The notes under the pieces are model-generated. The model saw only the letters and a list, made by a program, of their open reading frames with translations, searched no databases and was not told the origin of the DNA. The position numbers and the translations under genes were made by a program. Below are positions 13,107 through 25,850 of a stretch of DNA of 64,000 nt, one piece after another. Positions within the stretch are counted from its first letter, which is position 1, and each line of letters starts with the position of its first letter. The DNA lies in contig OY744610.1 in NCBI GenBank assembly GCA_963556255.1, positions 15,821,339 through 15,885,338 on the forward strand, in the 5' to 3' direction. Source of the DNA: Allolobophora icterica. Its lineage: Eukaryota > Annelida > Clitellata > Crassiclitellata > Lumbricidae.

Positions 13107-16090
13107 TAATAGTCCAGCGGCATAGCTCCGATATATGAAGTGATTGTGCATTTTGTGATACAAGCATAAAATTTGGCACAGACATCATACATAGTAGTAC
13201 TAAGAGATATAGATATTGGGCCACTTTGAAATATTATTTTTTGGCGGGAAAACTAATAATGTTTATACGGGTCAATATATGGCTGAACTCCACAAAAATT
13301 GATATAAAAGGTTTCTCAGTAGATTTTTTGTTACCATTTGGTATGCTTATTAGCATCGCAAAAGTCTACTCTATTCTGACCATTCGAAAAGGGTCAATTT
13401 CAAGATGGCGTCCAAGATGGCTGCCGGGAGCTCAAATTGTCTATATCTCAAGCACTATTCAACCTAGAAAGGTAGTGTTAGTGTCTAACCGTAGGGTTTA
13501 TTGTTCAGTGTTCAGTTAAAGTAACTTTAATCACTTTCTGTATCATTTCAAGATGGCGTCCAAGATGGCTGCCGGGTTTTAAAATTGTCTATATCTCAAG
13601 CACTATTCAACCTAGAAAGGTGGTTTTGGTGTCTAACCGTAAGGTTTATTGCTCAGTGTTCAGTTGAAATAGCTTTAATCACTTTCTGTATATTCAAGAT
13701 GGCGTCCAAGATGGCCTGGGCGCTAAAATTGCCTATATCTCAAGCACTATTCAACCTAGAAAGGTGGTTTTGGTGTCTAACCGTAAGGTTTTTTGCTCAG
13801 TTTTCAGTTGAAATAACGTTACTTAATATATCATTTACTAACAAATTCAATGGTCATACAGTTTACAGCTACATGCATAGCTTACACGTACAATTAGTCA
13901 CAACTCATCGTCATCGTCCGACTCCTCTGGAAGGAATTTTTTATGTGGATTGTCCATTTTTTAACTTGGCACTGTCCACAGGCAGGTAGTCCATTTCTTC
14001 TACAGCCTTTAAAAATGTCAAGGTTCAAGGTTCAAATAAAAAATGAAGTTAAAATCAACGTTACAAACTTTCGAGGTTTAAATCAAATTTTGGGGTTTTT
14101 TCTTTTCAAAATTTTCTCTAATGTGTTTCTTAGGAATCAAGGTTACATTTGAAACAGTTGAAATAGAATGTATGTATTCATCTACGGATCTCTGCGTGTT
14201 GAACAGTCACCTTCACAGACACATAAAACAGTAGGTTGAAGTGAGAGCTTCCTGCAAGAACATCTTTTTACACAATCCTTCTTGCACTTGCAGGACACCA
14301 ACTCTTTGCAGGTCGTGGATGCTTCCTGCAGAGTTGTCCAGTTGGGCTCTTTTGTGTTATCATCAGCCTTTGTCCAACCCCATATGGTTGGAGATGGCAA
14401 CTCAGGATTTGGTAGCAGAATCGGCCCCCACACGAGGTTTCTTGGGCAAAGTGCCCCTTGATCTGTTGCTCCAAAGCTGCCTTCGTTGGTGGGATTAACT
14501 GAACATTGCATTTCCTGGCAAACAACGTTTTCCGTGCTTTGTTGATGTCCGAGTCTGTGCTTGTGCGGTCATACATACATAAGTATCACAAACCTTTCGA
14601 TGGAATGGAAGACGTCAACTGGTATTGCAGATGCTGCACATGATACTTTAAGTAAGGCACTTGTCAGATCTGGATAAGCAGTCCAAATGGGCCAAGGGGT
14701 TTTCTTACCATGTCCAGACAAACTGGACACAGTGTCACAGCCTGTCAATGCGTGAAACATTTGGCAATGCTTCTGCCCTCTCTGGTCCAAGACCAGGATC
14801 AATTTCATGAGCTGCTAAGTACCGGAAATTCCTTCCAACTTCAAAAGCGAGCAATATTTTATCCTCCGGTGCCAGTGTTTGTGCAACAGAAACGGCTAGT
14901 ACCTTTGCACGTTCAATTCTTGCAGTGCTTTTTAAGGACTCCGCTTTATAAGTGTCCCATACTATATCCACGCGTGTAGCACTCGGGAGCTTTCCATTGA
15001 TAAAAGGAATGAAAATGTGTCTGGCATACTCATCGAAGTTCTTGAATGCAGCTGGTTTCAACATGTGTACAATAGCAGCACCGCCAAGAATTATATTGAT
15101 CGCAACAGGAGCATCCAGCTGGGCATGCGATAGATTTTCGAAGCACGCTCTAGAAGAAATGGACTACTATGTACTTCTGCCTGTGGACAATGCCAAGTTA
15201 AAAATGGACAATCCACATAAAAAATTCCTTCCAAAGGAGTCGGACGATGACGATGAGTAGTGACTAATTGTATGTGTAAGCAATACATGTAGCTGTAAAC
15301 TGTATGACATTGAATTTGTCAGTAAATGATATATTAAGTAACGTTATTTCAACTGAAAACTGAGCAATACACCCTACGGTTAGACACCAAAACCACCTTT
15401 CTAGGTTGAATAGTGCTTGAGATATAGACAATTTTAGCTCCTGGCAGCCATCTTGGACGCCATCTTGAATATACAGAAAGTGATTAAAGCTATTTCAACT
15501 GAACACTGAGCAATAAACCTTACGGTTAGACACCAAAACCACCTTTCTAGGTTGAATAGTGCTTGAGATATAGACAATTTTAACTCCCGGCAGCCATCTT
15601 GGACGCCATCTTGAAATTGACCCTTTTCGAATGGTCAGAATAGAGTAGACTTTTGCGATGCTAATAAGCATACCAAATGGTAACAAAATCTACTGAGAAA
15701 CCTTTTATATCAATTTTTGTGGAGTTCAGCCATATATTGACCCGTATAAACATTATTAGTTGTGGTGCAACAACAATAGCAATTTAAACTGTTATATTTT
15801 AATAATATAAATAAAAATCGAGTAATTTATTAAAAATCCAAATGGAAACCAAAGTCTACATTGAAAACCAATTAAGCAAAACGGTCCTAAATCTTATTTG
15901 CAGACCACTTTCCCAAAAATTATGAAAAATTCATATTTTATTTTTTCCCGCCATTTTTTCCCGCCAAAAATAGTATTTCAACGTGGCCCAATATCTATAT
16001 CTCTTAGTACTACTATGTATGATGTCTGTGCCAAATTTTATGCTTGTATCACAAAATGCACAATTGATTTGCTATGCCGCTGTACTATAA
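13107..16090 (-). mobile_element. 2,978-bp DNA transposon with long inverted arms inserted in copy C
   Basis: The element (13110-16087) starts TAGTCCAGCGGCATAGC, and its right end is the near-perfect reverse complement (GCTATGCCGCTGTACTA). The flanking TAA at 13107-13109 and 16088-16090 is a 3-bp target duplication. Removing the element and one TAA rejoins TTTTCCTTAGAAAATATGAC (gene sense), which matches copies D and E. The inverted arms are about 900 bp (to about 14003 and from about 15160). They contain ~150-bp tandem units, three on the left (13400-13830) and two on the right (15345-15620). The right arm also holds an unmatched stretch at about 15760-15955. The superfamily is unassigned: a 3-bp TWA duplication suits PIF/Harbinger, but the encoded protein does not look like a Harbinger transposase. 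Confidence 0.93.
14182..15140 (-). pseudogene. transposon protein remnant with ALTGCDTVS and CXC-type Cys motif
   Basis: This decayed coding region lies between the inverted arms and is spread over three frames. In order it reads: INIILGGAAIVHMLKPAAF (near 15110-15055), FDEYARHIFIPFI and DIVWDTYKAESLK, FHALTGCDTVSSLSGHGKK (near 14750-14690), SIERFVILMYDRTSTDSDIN, ARKCNVQLIPPTKAAL, WGPILLPNPELPSPTIWGW, and a cysteine-rich end (CKCKKDCVKRCSCRK, near 14275) resembling a tesmin/TSO1-type CXC zinc motif. From memory, proteins with ALTGCDTVS plus this terminus are common, mostly uncharacterised, and repeated in invertebrate and fish genomes. Whether they are the transposase of such elements is not established here. 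At least three frameshifts make this copy inactive. Confidence 0.7.
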
Positions 16091-18310
16091 GGAAAATTCC
16101 ATGAGCAATTGAATAATATCGTCTTCATTTGCAAAACAACATTCACTTGGCTCTTCTATATTATTCATTCTATCGGTTCTTTGATAAACGAGTAAAACAT
16201 TCTTTCTTTTCTTTGATATTACTGATGATTTCCGATTTGTAATAGCCATCAAAATTGCATCCAACAGAAATGTTGGAGTTAGAAAAATGTTGTTCTGTCC
16301 AAAAGCACAAGCTGTTCTTTCAAATGACGAAATTGTTAAATAATAAGCAAATACCTCTGGTGTAAGACGCAAATCTAGAAAAAACAGCCTTCTAGTATAA
16401 TGCAAAGAAGCATCTCTAGTTTTCATAAAAATCAAATATAATCCAATTCTTCTTCAATGTACAACAAACACCCTGCATCTAATGTTTCTGTATTCCCTTT
16501 CTTAGGCTTTTCATTCATGATCACCCTCGAGCAAAGATTTATAGCAGTGTGATATTCTGATGTGACAAAATGTAGAGTCGCCATGTAGGACAAAGTCGCC
16601 TTGGCAATAGTGTTTGTTTTAAAATCCTCACATTCTGAAGCTTTACTGAGAAGTCCCTTTGATATTTCAGACACAAGTTGAAATTCTAGACCACCAGTTG
16701 ATCCAGTCAGATTTTCCATAAGATCCTGAGCTTTTATGAAATATATCTGGCTTCTATTAACTCCAGTGTTTAATGGTCTTGGTAAGTTGTGGTGCTTGGA
16801 TCTAAAGTGCTTTGGTTTAATCGAAACTTGTCTGATAACTTCAACAAACCATTCGCTGTCACAGTGCATTTCTTTACAGTGTAGTAAATGGGCAGCATGC
16901 AATATACGCAGCATCGATCCATAAAACCAATACCATGATTCAGTATCCGCGAATGACCGACAATCGAATTCTTGCTCAATTCTCAATAAATACTTCATGA
17001 AGTCGAGATATGGCATATAGAATCCATTCTTTTCTGTGTCATGTGCAAATTCAACATCAAGACAGAACCTTAACGAAAAATAGACATCGTTCGCTTTTGG
17101 TTTATCTGCCTTCATGACTTCAAAGATTTTCAAAATATGCTCACAGACACGACTTACGACGTCATGAGTGCATTTTGCATCAAACACATCAAGACATCGT
17201 CCCTTCATGTAATACTGCACAAACCAAAGGCTCAGAACATCGCTCTCGTAATAATAAATCAACTTTTTAGACATTTCATCAACGACCTTCCGGTTAAAGT
17301 GTTCATGAAACAAATTTGCTTGAGGAATAAAATAATTTGGACACCTTGTCTCTTTTAGCCATTTTGAAAGTTTTTCAAATAAATTGCAGCATAATTTAAT
17401 AAGAGAAAAAGAATTCCACCAATCGGGCGATTTCTGTTCGCAAGACCACAGCATCAGTGTTTTAAAATGGTATGTACAGAGAACTTCATCTTCCTTTGGA
17501 CAATCTTTTTTGATTAGCTCTTTCTTGGCAAAGAATCTGATCATGTGTAGACAATCTGCTGAACTGGAGTCCAGCTCTGAAGTAAAATAACTTCCGCTAC
17601 TGAAAATGACAGCCTGCACTGATGTATATCATTTCTGCAATATGGATGTTTTGCAAATACAACATGACAACCATTCTGTACTACCTCGTGGATTATGGCA
17701 GTCGTGGGCCATCCGTACTTCCTTTGTCGTTTGCCTCGTTTGGCCATTTTGGACACCAAATGGATTCAACGATATCGGTTGAAAGTGGTCCTGCGTTAAA
17801 GGGTAACTTTATCGCTGGACCAATCTTGCTCCATACTTCACGATTTGTAAATGCGCCATTTAGATCCACTTCGGTTGTTTAAAAATATGTTTTGACGTTA
17901 GCCTGAATAAATACAAAGCTCTTGCGCTCCCAGTTAAACATCATTTCCCCCAAATGCCGGAGTCGAACAAAGGCTGGATAATGAAGGTATGGTTCCATCA
18001 AGAAACAGTTAATCGCATTAGCACTATGACGAAAATCATATGGCAATACTGGCTTTTCATCTGTGAAGGCTAATGAATGTAGTCGCATCACAAAGTAATC
18101 ATTGTCTTCGATGCATTTAAGTAACGGTTGAATGAACAACTCAACAGCGCTGCCACAAAAAATTGTATAGCATTTCAAAGGGGTGAAAGCTTGTAAATGT
18201 ATGGTATCAAAAAAGTTAGTGTTGGTTTTCGGAAGCATTCGACATGTACAGACGATGAATTCCGATACGATGTCGTCCATTGCTGCAACCATATCAGCAA
18301 AAATTATCAA

Positions 18311-18920
18311 GCATCATAATAACCATCACTATTGTAGTCGTCGTGATCAAGTATTATAGTTATTTCTGTATTCACAGAGCGCCGCAATCTAACGACAAAG
18401 CTGATGTTGATGCGTAACTCTCCTTACACAGTGCCCGTCTCCGCGGAAGTTTAATGTCGAACTCAATCCAAAAGCGGAGGTGCGGTACCCGGTTACCCCA
18501 ATCCAAAGCGTGGTGATATTGTGGAATCCGTACACCTAGAAAATTAGTCCTGTCAGCGCTGCGAACCGAGGTTACGTTTCACCGGCCGCATAAGGTGATT
18601 TCTGGTATATCGTTGATCACGCAGGTTCACACACGGGCGACTCGTTTGAACTATTATGTGTTCGTGTATGGTAAATGCATTCATTAACCATTGCGCCTTG
18701 TGACGATGACGATAAGCACTATCAAAAACCGTATGAAGTCAGCTAAAAAAATTGAAGGGCAAACTTTAAAAATACATGTATCTATCAAATACATGGAGAT
18801 TTACATGGAGATTTACATCGCAATTAACGGATTTATAAATCCATTTTAGAAACCGATTAGAAATACACATATCAGCTTGCCACCTAGCGGAAACAAGCAA
18901 AACGAAGCGAAATCAATGAG
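18311..18920. other. 5' flank of copy C
   Basis: This is the upstream side of the minus-strand pseudogene. By analogy with the acceptor site it would hold the intron and the non-coding first exon. I cannot place a donor or promoter with confidence. Confidence 0.3.
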
Positions 18921-18924
18921 AGAC

Positions 18925-19066
<142 letters not shown>

Positions 19067-19439
19067 TATTATCATCATTGTTATCATCATAATCGTCGTC
19101 ATCGTCATCATCTTCGTTATCATCTCAGTCATCATCAGCACCTCCACCACGGAGCCCATCATTTGCTCTGAAAATATCTATTAAACGTGAACAGAAATTT
19201 GAACATGAATTGCCAATTCTCAACATCCGATTCAGAAACATCGTAAATCTACTTTGACTTTTAAATAGGAAGAGATTAGACACAGTTTGTGAAATTCTGT
19301 TGTATGGGGAAATAAAAATGTAAGGACAATAATCTGTAGGGTCATTTGCTTTTGAAATTGATGCATGACGTTAATAATCGAGCTGTAAATAATCATTTAG
19401 ACTTAGCTATATCTTCATTTAGATATGCGGCTAGCGTCA

Positions 19440-20740
19440 GTTTAACCTGAGACACATAAATTGGCGGTTAACAAATTTTATTCTTAGCTGATTTAGGTGC
19501 AACTGTAAAGGGCTTCTGTGATTATCCATTATTTTAGTTGTCTTTTATCTTGGTCGGTTGACTTTTTTCAACAAAGAAAAGGTAAGAAACATTAACTTGT
19601 GTGTTAATAAAAAATAATCTTCGCCATAAGCCTTCTAGAGGCTTCTAGAGCCTTCATGGTGATTACTTTTAATGAGAATTTCAATACTGAACAACATAAG
19701 AAATTCCGCCCTGTCAGTTTAATCTGACGCTAGGCACAATAGCGTTGAGGCTCTGGCAATCGTATCCATCTAACTAGAATGAAAATGTATTGTAATTGCC
19801 CTGCAGTGAAATTATGTCATGAACCACTGAAAAGAGTTGATAATATATTAATTATTTACTCTAAGAGGCGCAGTGTTTGATCTAGATAGGAGTTTCATGA
19901 TGCCATTCAAATGTTAGAGGTTGCAGACGACGAAGACTTTCTGGGTGCGGACATTACCCGTCAACATTAGTAATAAAACAGATGCGAATTCTGATGATGA
20001 CTTTGTTGCCAGTGGATACCCTAACAACCTCAATAGCAACCAACTTCTAACAGAAGCATGTGTATGAGTTTGAAGGCCGGATGGATATGCTAGACTTGGT
20101 CTGGCGAAAGAATCGGAATATATTGAGAAGAGTGAAGATGATCCGCCTGCTCCGCTTGCGAATAAGTCAAAAAAGGAAACTGAAAATAAACCTACCCCCG
20201 CTGTTAATAATGTTGATTTCACTTCAATGGAAGATGCTGACGAAAATCCATCTGGTACTATCTGGATCAATGTTTCGCAACCGGTTCAGTTCCATCATGG
20301 GCAATAACCAGTGCTTTTTCTTAGAAAAAAGGTTCCAGAACTGAACAATAGGTTCCGGAACTGAACAATTATGGAAGGACTAAAATCCCGAGAAAAACTG
20401 GAATGGGGTTTGGGAGGGGTCTCAATAAACAATGAAAACAGTTCACAACGCTGAAATTAAATTAATATAAGTAAATTTTAGATGTTTTTATTAAAATAAA
20501 TAAAATATTTTTAGTAGCTGAAAAAAGGTGGCGGAACGCAGTTCCGGCGCGTTCCAGCTGAAAAAAAGCACTGGAATAATAAACATTTTGCCTACTACAA
20601 CGCATTGATTCTTTAAAGGCACCTATATAATACGCGAAAGCCTGATAGATACTTGGTATAGGTATATTATATTGGCGTCCTAAGTGTATAGAAAATTGTA
20701 ATGTGAGAATGACACTGAGTAGAATACAGCTCTCTAAGTC
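19440..20740 (+). repeat. inverted duplication block, arm 1 (partner 58925-60480)
   Basis: Reverse-complement matches to 58925-60480 can be followed in order: AAGAAACATTAACTTGTxTGTTAA (19585), CAGTTTAATCTGACGCTAG (19716), CTGCAGTGAAxTTATGTCATGA (19801), CATTCAAATGTTAGAGGTTxCAGACGACGAAGA (19904), and the coding-like piece at 20075-20305. That piece reads LGLAKESEYIEKSEDD, then DFTSMEDADENPSGTIW and NVSQPVQFHHG. A MITE interrupts it at 20309-20573. After the MITE the match continues as CATTTTGCCTACxACAACGC (20584). This is probably a remnant of an unknown gene or transposon ORF. Divergence is moderate with many small indels. Confidence 0.8.
20309..20573. mobile_element. hAT-like MITE with CAGTGCTTTTT ends, copy 1
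   Basis: The ends are CAGTGCTTTTTC and AAAAAAAGCACTG. Internal landmarks are AGGTTCCxGAACTGAACAA, TTTGGGAGGGGTCTCAATAAAC and GGCGGAACGCxGTTCCGG. The same element sits at 59038-59292 in the opposite orientation. Flanks GCAATAAC and GAATAATA are a degenerate version of the target duplication that is exact in the other copy. Confidence 0.8.
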
Positions 20741-22689
20741 CACGGTTACGCTCAACGACCGATTATCCCAAATTTAACTCTTGAGCATAATCAGTGGTGG
20801 CGCCAGCTATACAATTTCAGCAGGTCGCGTCAGGGTCATAGGAGTTATTCAGCAGGTCGAAGAAATTCAGGTTTGAGTTTGACGCATCAAACAGTATAAT
20901 CTATTTAGATATATCAAACGAAACAAATTACACGAATATTGTCATTAATGTCATCAATGTTATTATTATAAATGTAGTTGTAATTGACAGTCTCACACAA
21001 CCAAACAAAACTCCCACCCACGGTAAACAGCTGACAAGCAAGAATGGGACCGATTCGAATACGCAATTTGAAGCAAATGTTTACGTTCTATGACTGATCA
21101 ATTCAAGCTTAACTATGTTTTCCTCAACCTAGGGATTAACTTTGGTCTAGAAAATAGCAATCCTGATTTATTCTCATCCATCGGAGGATGCCAGGCTCAA
21201 ACTAAATATAATGGTAATTGTTTTTACTATATATCAAACAATAGTGAATCAGTGATACAGTATTCTAAACCAAACCGTGGAGATGTGGGTATAGTTGCAC
21301 GTCAAAAAATTAAGCGTATGGTCCAATTCATAGAAATTTAGACCTAGAATGTTTTAGATCAGATGGTTGCAGAAGCGCCAAAATGAGAAAGTGCGTCTTA
21401 GAAATTTCGGGAGAATGAAAATTCCTTTTAATAGAAAACTAAAGATTTAAATTCAATATTGCTATTTTTATTTGCTGTTATAAGTTTATTAGCTGTTTAA
21501 CTGTTCTACTATGCAAAGAAAATGTGAAAATACAAATCACATATCGGCGTGCAGCTATATTTCCTTATTGATGCATTACAATATCATATTAGGCATACAG
21601 TGGGTTCAACCGATTGGCTATTTTCGATAAATGAAAATAGCACGAGTGCAAAAGCTTATGAATTCCTGTCTGGGCTTCACATTTATTTCATAGGATTAAG
21701 ACTTTGTTCTTACTGTGATTTTTGTTATTTCTTCATTTTCACTCGAATTTCATAATATCTCAGCACTCTCTAAGCCTTACCTAGATGTTCAGCAGATAAA
21801 CTTCCACAATTACAAAATTGAATAAGCCAGTCTTAACTCGCACAAGGGTTGTCGTACCCGCAGAACGTATATGACGGTTTACTAAAGGCTCAATAGAGCA
21901 GCTGAGTTTCATCAGTTATTTAATACAAACACATTCATCAGTCGACACAGCTAAGCGACTGAATGATGCAGTAAAGGATTTACATGAAGTGGCTCAAAAA
22001 GAGGAAGCTTAAGCGGGCACATGTCACATGCATCCGCTAATAGGATAGTTTTCACGGAACAAGGCAAATTTGACATCATGCGACGAAAGATTAGAACGTC
22101 CAGCCCTTTACAAAACAAAATTAGGCTGCGAAAGATGCGGGCAGCAAACAACAGGGATCAAATGATCCATTGGCATTCACTGAGGGTTGTAGCGAAGATT
22201 TATCATGTAGAAAGTAGCTCTTAACAGTATCACAACAGCAAGCGTGGCATGGTGGCAGATTTGTTAGAGCGCTTGACCTGTTATGCAGGGTTACATATGA
22301 CGTTTAGGGGGCGTTTTCACGGAGCAAGCAAAAAATTGACATTGTGCGGCGGAAGGCTAGGGCCTCAGGGAGACAACCATTAACATTCCTAGTCAACTAC
22401 ATTTTGACCAAAATATACCTTAAAATACGTTAAAATTACTCCTGAAAGTGTTTTAAAATCCCTCCTGTAATTTTTCCTTTAAGACTCTCAGTTATGTAAC
22501 GCTTGTGATTTTATCGCTTTAACACACGATTGATAACCAAATTCATAGAAACGCATTTTAGTTTTTTCTTTGCACATTACTGTACATAGAACATTAACGA
22601 CTCTGAGCTCATAATTACGCATGCTCTGAGCTCAGAAACTTCTCTGTGCTATTTAACAGTGCAGATCTGTTGCGTAGTACCCGGAGTCA

Positions 22690-22830
22690 GTCGCTAAGGA
22701 GTTATCGACTGACTTGATGAGTTAGCGACTGACTTAGCGACTCAGTCGACTAAGTCGCATGCTAATCGACTGACTGAGTCGCTTAGACTTATCGACTGAC
22801 TTAGCGACTTGCTATCGACTTATCAGGTAA
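22690..22830. repeat. palindromic GACTGACTTAGCGACT-type repeat patch
   Basis: Repeated variants of ATCGACTGACTTAGCGACT occur in both orientations (CAGTCGCTAAG, GACTGACTTAGCGACTCAGTCGACTAAGTCGC). The patch can therefore fold on itself extensively. No flanking duplication was found. Confidence 0.7.
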
Positions 22831-23729
22831 TCTGGTATGTCTATTGGACATGTCTGATAACCTAACAATATAATGCATTTTACTGTACTGTACTGACCGT
22901 GCCATCATTTCCGTGGGCATTTGTATATATGGCACCCATATGGACTGTATACGGGTCCAAGACGGTAGTATGGCCTCCGTTCCTTGTGGGCATGCTGACA
23001 GGGGACAGACCGATGAAATAAATGATAATGTGAATTCCTGAAATTGAGCGCTTGATAAATCGAACGAAGCGAAGATTTATCGCAGTACCGGATACCCGAT
23101 CCTACGGCCAACCAGTTGGCCGAAACTGCTGATGCGTGCCTCTTTCAGGCAGTAGCAGGGAACGAGAATCTGTACTCCGGCACTTATTTCCCCTCTTCGT
23201 AATCATGAACACCATCTTCGTAATCGAATGCATAAATTCACTTCACCAAAAAGACAGCAACAACTATATATCCCCCGTATTCTCTATAGATAAGAACTCT
23301 TAATTATAGAGCAATCTCTTTCTCTTATGATGTATAAGTTACAGCATTCAGCTTGTGTTCCTCAACAAACGAATGTTGTACTGTAAATTACACCGTGCCT
23401 ATATAGTCGATAAGTACTTTTCATTTCTGCTTTGAATCTGCGCAGCTATGTAAATTTCTGTAATAGGAATTGTTGAATAAAATCCGTCCTATAAAATGCA
23501 CCTCTGACTTTATTATCTGTTTCAAAAACAATGTACTGTTGCAAGTATCAACGCAATCTTACAAACTTTTAAATGTTGTGTAACTTTCATTTATTCTTAC
23601 TTCTCTATGCCTTTTCCTGTAGTTGTTCTGCTGCCGTTTCCTTTTTATTTCGTTTGCACTTTTAATATTATCGTCGGATAATAAAAGCCTAAGTCCAAGG
23701 TTAACGAAGTCTGTTGCTTGACAAGCCTG

Positions 23730-23950
23730 GTGCGATGTTGAAGTGAATCGCTCTAGCTAATAACACCTAGCTGTTAATAGAGCAGCAGTCAGCCATATTA
23801 ATCAGGCGACGGCCATAGAGACCAGGCCCTATCTCGGTGCAAAGATTAAGTAAATCGCTCAAGCTATTAACACCTATAGACCTTAATAAAGCAGCAGCAG
23901 TCAGCCATATTAATACTATATCGGTGCAAAAGATGAAGTGAACCTATCCT
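23730..23950. repeat. two-unit tandem duplication (~110-130 bp units)
   Basis: Unit 1 has AAGTGAATCGCTCTAGCTAA, then CAGCAGTCAGCCATATTAAT and ATCTCGGTGCAAAGAT. Unit 2 has AAGTAAATCGCTCAAGCTAT, then CAGCAGTCAGCCATATTAAT and ATATCGGTGCAAAAGAT. The second unit is shorter between the last two landmarks. A related CAGCCATGTTATTCAGCTGACGACC occurs at 41888. Confidence 0.75.
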
Positions 23951-25850
23951 ATCCAGGCCAGTAACCAGTAAGAGGCGAGTGCCTAGTCGAAAATCTCAAG
24001 ACGACGGAAGACTAGGCATGCCTCGTCTTACTTCGACATGAGAATTACTGGAAAGATATTGTGTAAAGAGTAATACAGTTTTCATGAATAATGAGTTACC
24101 GTTGCTGACCTTTATATGTACGAACACATTCTAGGTAACTATGGAACCAGCCTATACAATTTCAAATCATCATTTTGCTTTCTCTCATGAGTTCTGGTAA
24201 TCGAAAAAAATTAAAAGATTAATAGCTCTTTGTTTTCAAATCATAATTATTACGAAATAAGTTTAAGAAATAACAAAGTAAGCTAGGATTGGAAGACTTA
24301 GTCGGCTACAGGACAAGGTCACGATGAGTCGATAACCAATAAAACGGCTACCTCAGTCTATAGGCCTACTTCAGTTTTCTGACTGTGTATAAAGGAGAAA
24401 AGTTCAGTTTCTCGAATCAGAAGAAACAGTTAAGACGGTAAACTGATGAAAGTTATGCAGCAAATGTCATTTAGACATGATTAGTCATAGGGGAACACGG
24501 AGCATAGAAATACACTTTTATGAATATTTGAATTTTTAACAAAAACGATTTCAACGTATATATTTTTCAGTCGTTTTATCAATGCTATCATTAATTAAAT
24601 AAAACTGAGAAATCTCTTATCAAAATTGCTAGTACTTTTACCAATATCGATGCTCCACTTTACCCCATTTAGTGAGGCAAAGAGATACGGTGCTCTGTTT
24701 TCTTTTTTTATTACACTTTTACCAACTCGTCTGATTAGAAGAAATGGATCAATTTGGCTGTTTTTGGAGTCTTTCTGGATCTTTAATTTCAATATTTCCT
24801 CCACAAATTTTATTGTTTTTTTTATCTCGCTTTATCTGTTTTCATTTACTATAAAAATTATAACATCTGAGGTTGACATATATTTCAGCCTTTTCATGTA
24901 ATTTTGACGATTACATTGTAAAGACTGTGGATGCCGATGGCAACTGCATTTTGCCGGCATCGTTGACCAAAATTTAATGCGCTAATACATCTTAGAAGTT
25001 AGAAGAAGTTGAACAACACATTTAGAGTCCTGCAAAATATCCACACAAATTTAATGTTTACTTCAAAAATTTGCTTCGGCTTCAGGTACGATCGTAGTTG
25101 CAGACATGCGTAGTTACAGAACATTCCAAAACATATTTAGGCACCCCAAAATCCGGCTTTTATTGGCTGCTTTTATTGGCTCTGAAGTGTTCTAAAGCTC
25201 GCCTACGAGCATCTACAGTATATAAAAATTTCCCGGGCCCCACAGTTCCCAATTAAAGGGAAGGGGTTGGAGACGGATGGGGAGGGTTTAGGAAGGGGAA
25301 AGTAGGCGATAGGGCGGTGGCAGGACGGGACAATAAGTGAGGGGACGTAAGGATAGAGAAGCGGAGAGGACAGGAGGAGAGGGCCCCAGGGATCGGGGAG
25401 CGATTTGCCTCGTCTTGATTTTGCCTCTGGTTACGGGCCTGCCGGTGTCACGAAATAGAGTATCCCCCATACATGCGCATCCCCCTTAGCGAAATGGAGT
25501 ATTCGGTTTAGTTTGCATTTTTGGCGGTTTCTAAGTGTATTCAGTCGTACTGTTTGGATTTATTGCACACATAAAATTTTTGAATTGCATATCTTTAGTT
25601 TGTACGTCGACCTGAAATCAATTTACTTTGTTTTTGGTGATTTTGACTGGAATTTCGTCGAGGCTATCGTGATGCGTATGACGAGGGGGATAGACTGGTT
25701 CATCCCACCGGATACTCTAAACCGGTTTATTCCATCCGCGGGGATACGCTTTAGGGGGGATAGAATATCTCGGGACACCGGCATTCGAATACTTATGGGC
25801 AATTCCGATAAAGTAATCAGATTCACCGGATAGAGCGTTTAGGTGAGACT

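Larger units (their letters stand above)
12551..18310 (-). pseudogene. Mab-21/cGAS-like + helical domain gene, copy C, split by a transposon
   Basis: The gene reads right to left. The ATG at 18280-18278 (MDDIVSEFIVCTCRMLPK) follows a splice-acceptor-like TTGCAG. The nucleotidyltransferase signature reads CGSAVELFIQPLLKCIEDND, and the third acid falls in STDIVESIWCP near 17765. Frameshifts lie near 17885, near 17725 (about 10 bp lost next to WP..A..W) and near 17560. The body runs 17619-16432. Another deletion near 16440 shifts the frame into 16435-16088. A transposon (13110-16087) then interrupts the ORF, and coding resumes at 13106. A further deletion lies near 13050. An in-frame TGA follows DCNRSN near 12675. 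The tail EVIFEFKTLK..LPFEHNIRCF leads to a stop at 12553-12551. It resembles copy D more than A or E. It is clearly a pseudogene. Confidence 0.92.
20760..25835. other. long gene-poor stretch
   Basis: No gene is recognised over about 5 kb of AT-rich sequence. Small features inside are listed separately (22690-22830 and 23730-23950). The segment 22232-22285 (GCGTGGCATGGTGGCAG, then GTTAGAGCGCTTGACC) has some likeness to a tRNA-derived SINE head but no confirmed second copy. The segment 25255-25400 is purine-rich. TAGGCCTA occurs at 24361-24368. Confidence 0.4.

Noticed and set aside
14241..15260. Plus-strand ORFs of 85-102 codons between the transposon arms
   Set aside because: The minus strand carries the conserved protein wording (ALTGCDTVS, CXC motif). 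The plus-strand ORFs have none.
22232..22290. tRNA gene or tRNA-derived SINE
   Set aside because: There is only a partial A-box-like stretch; no cloverleaf, B-box or second copy could be confirmed.
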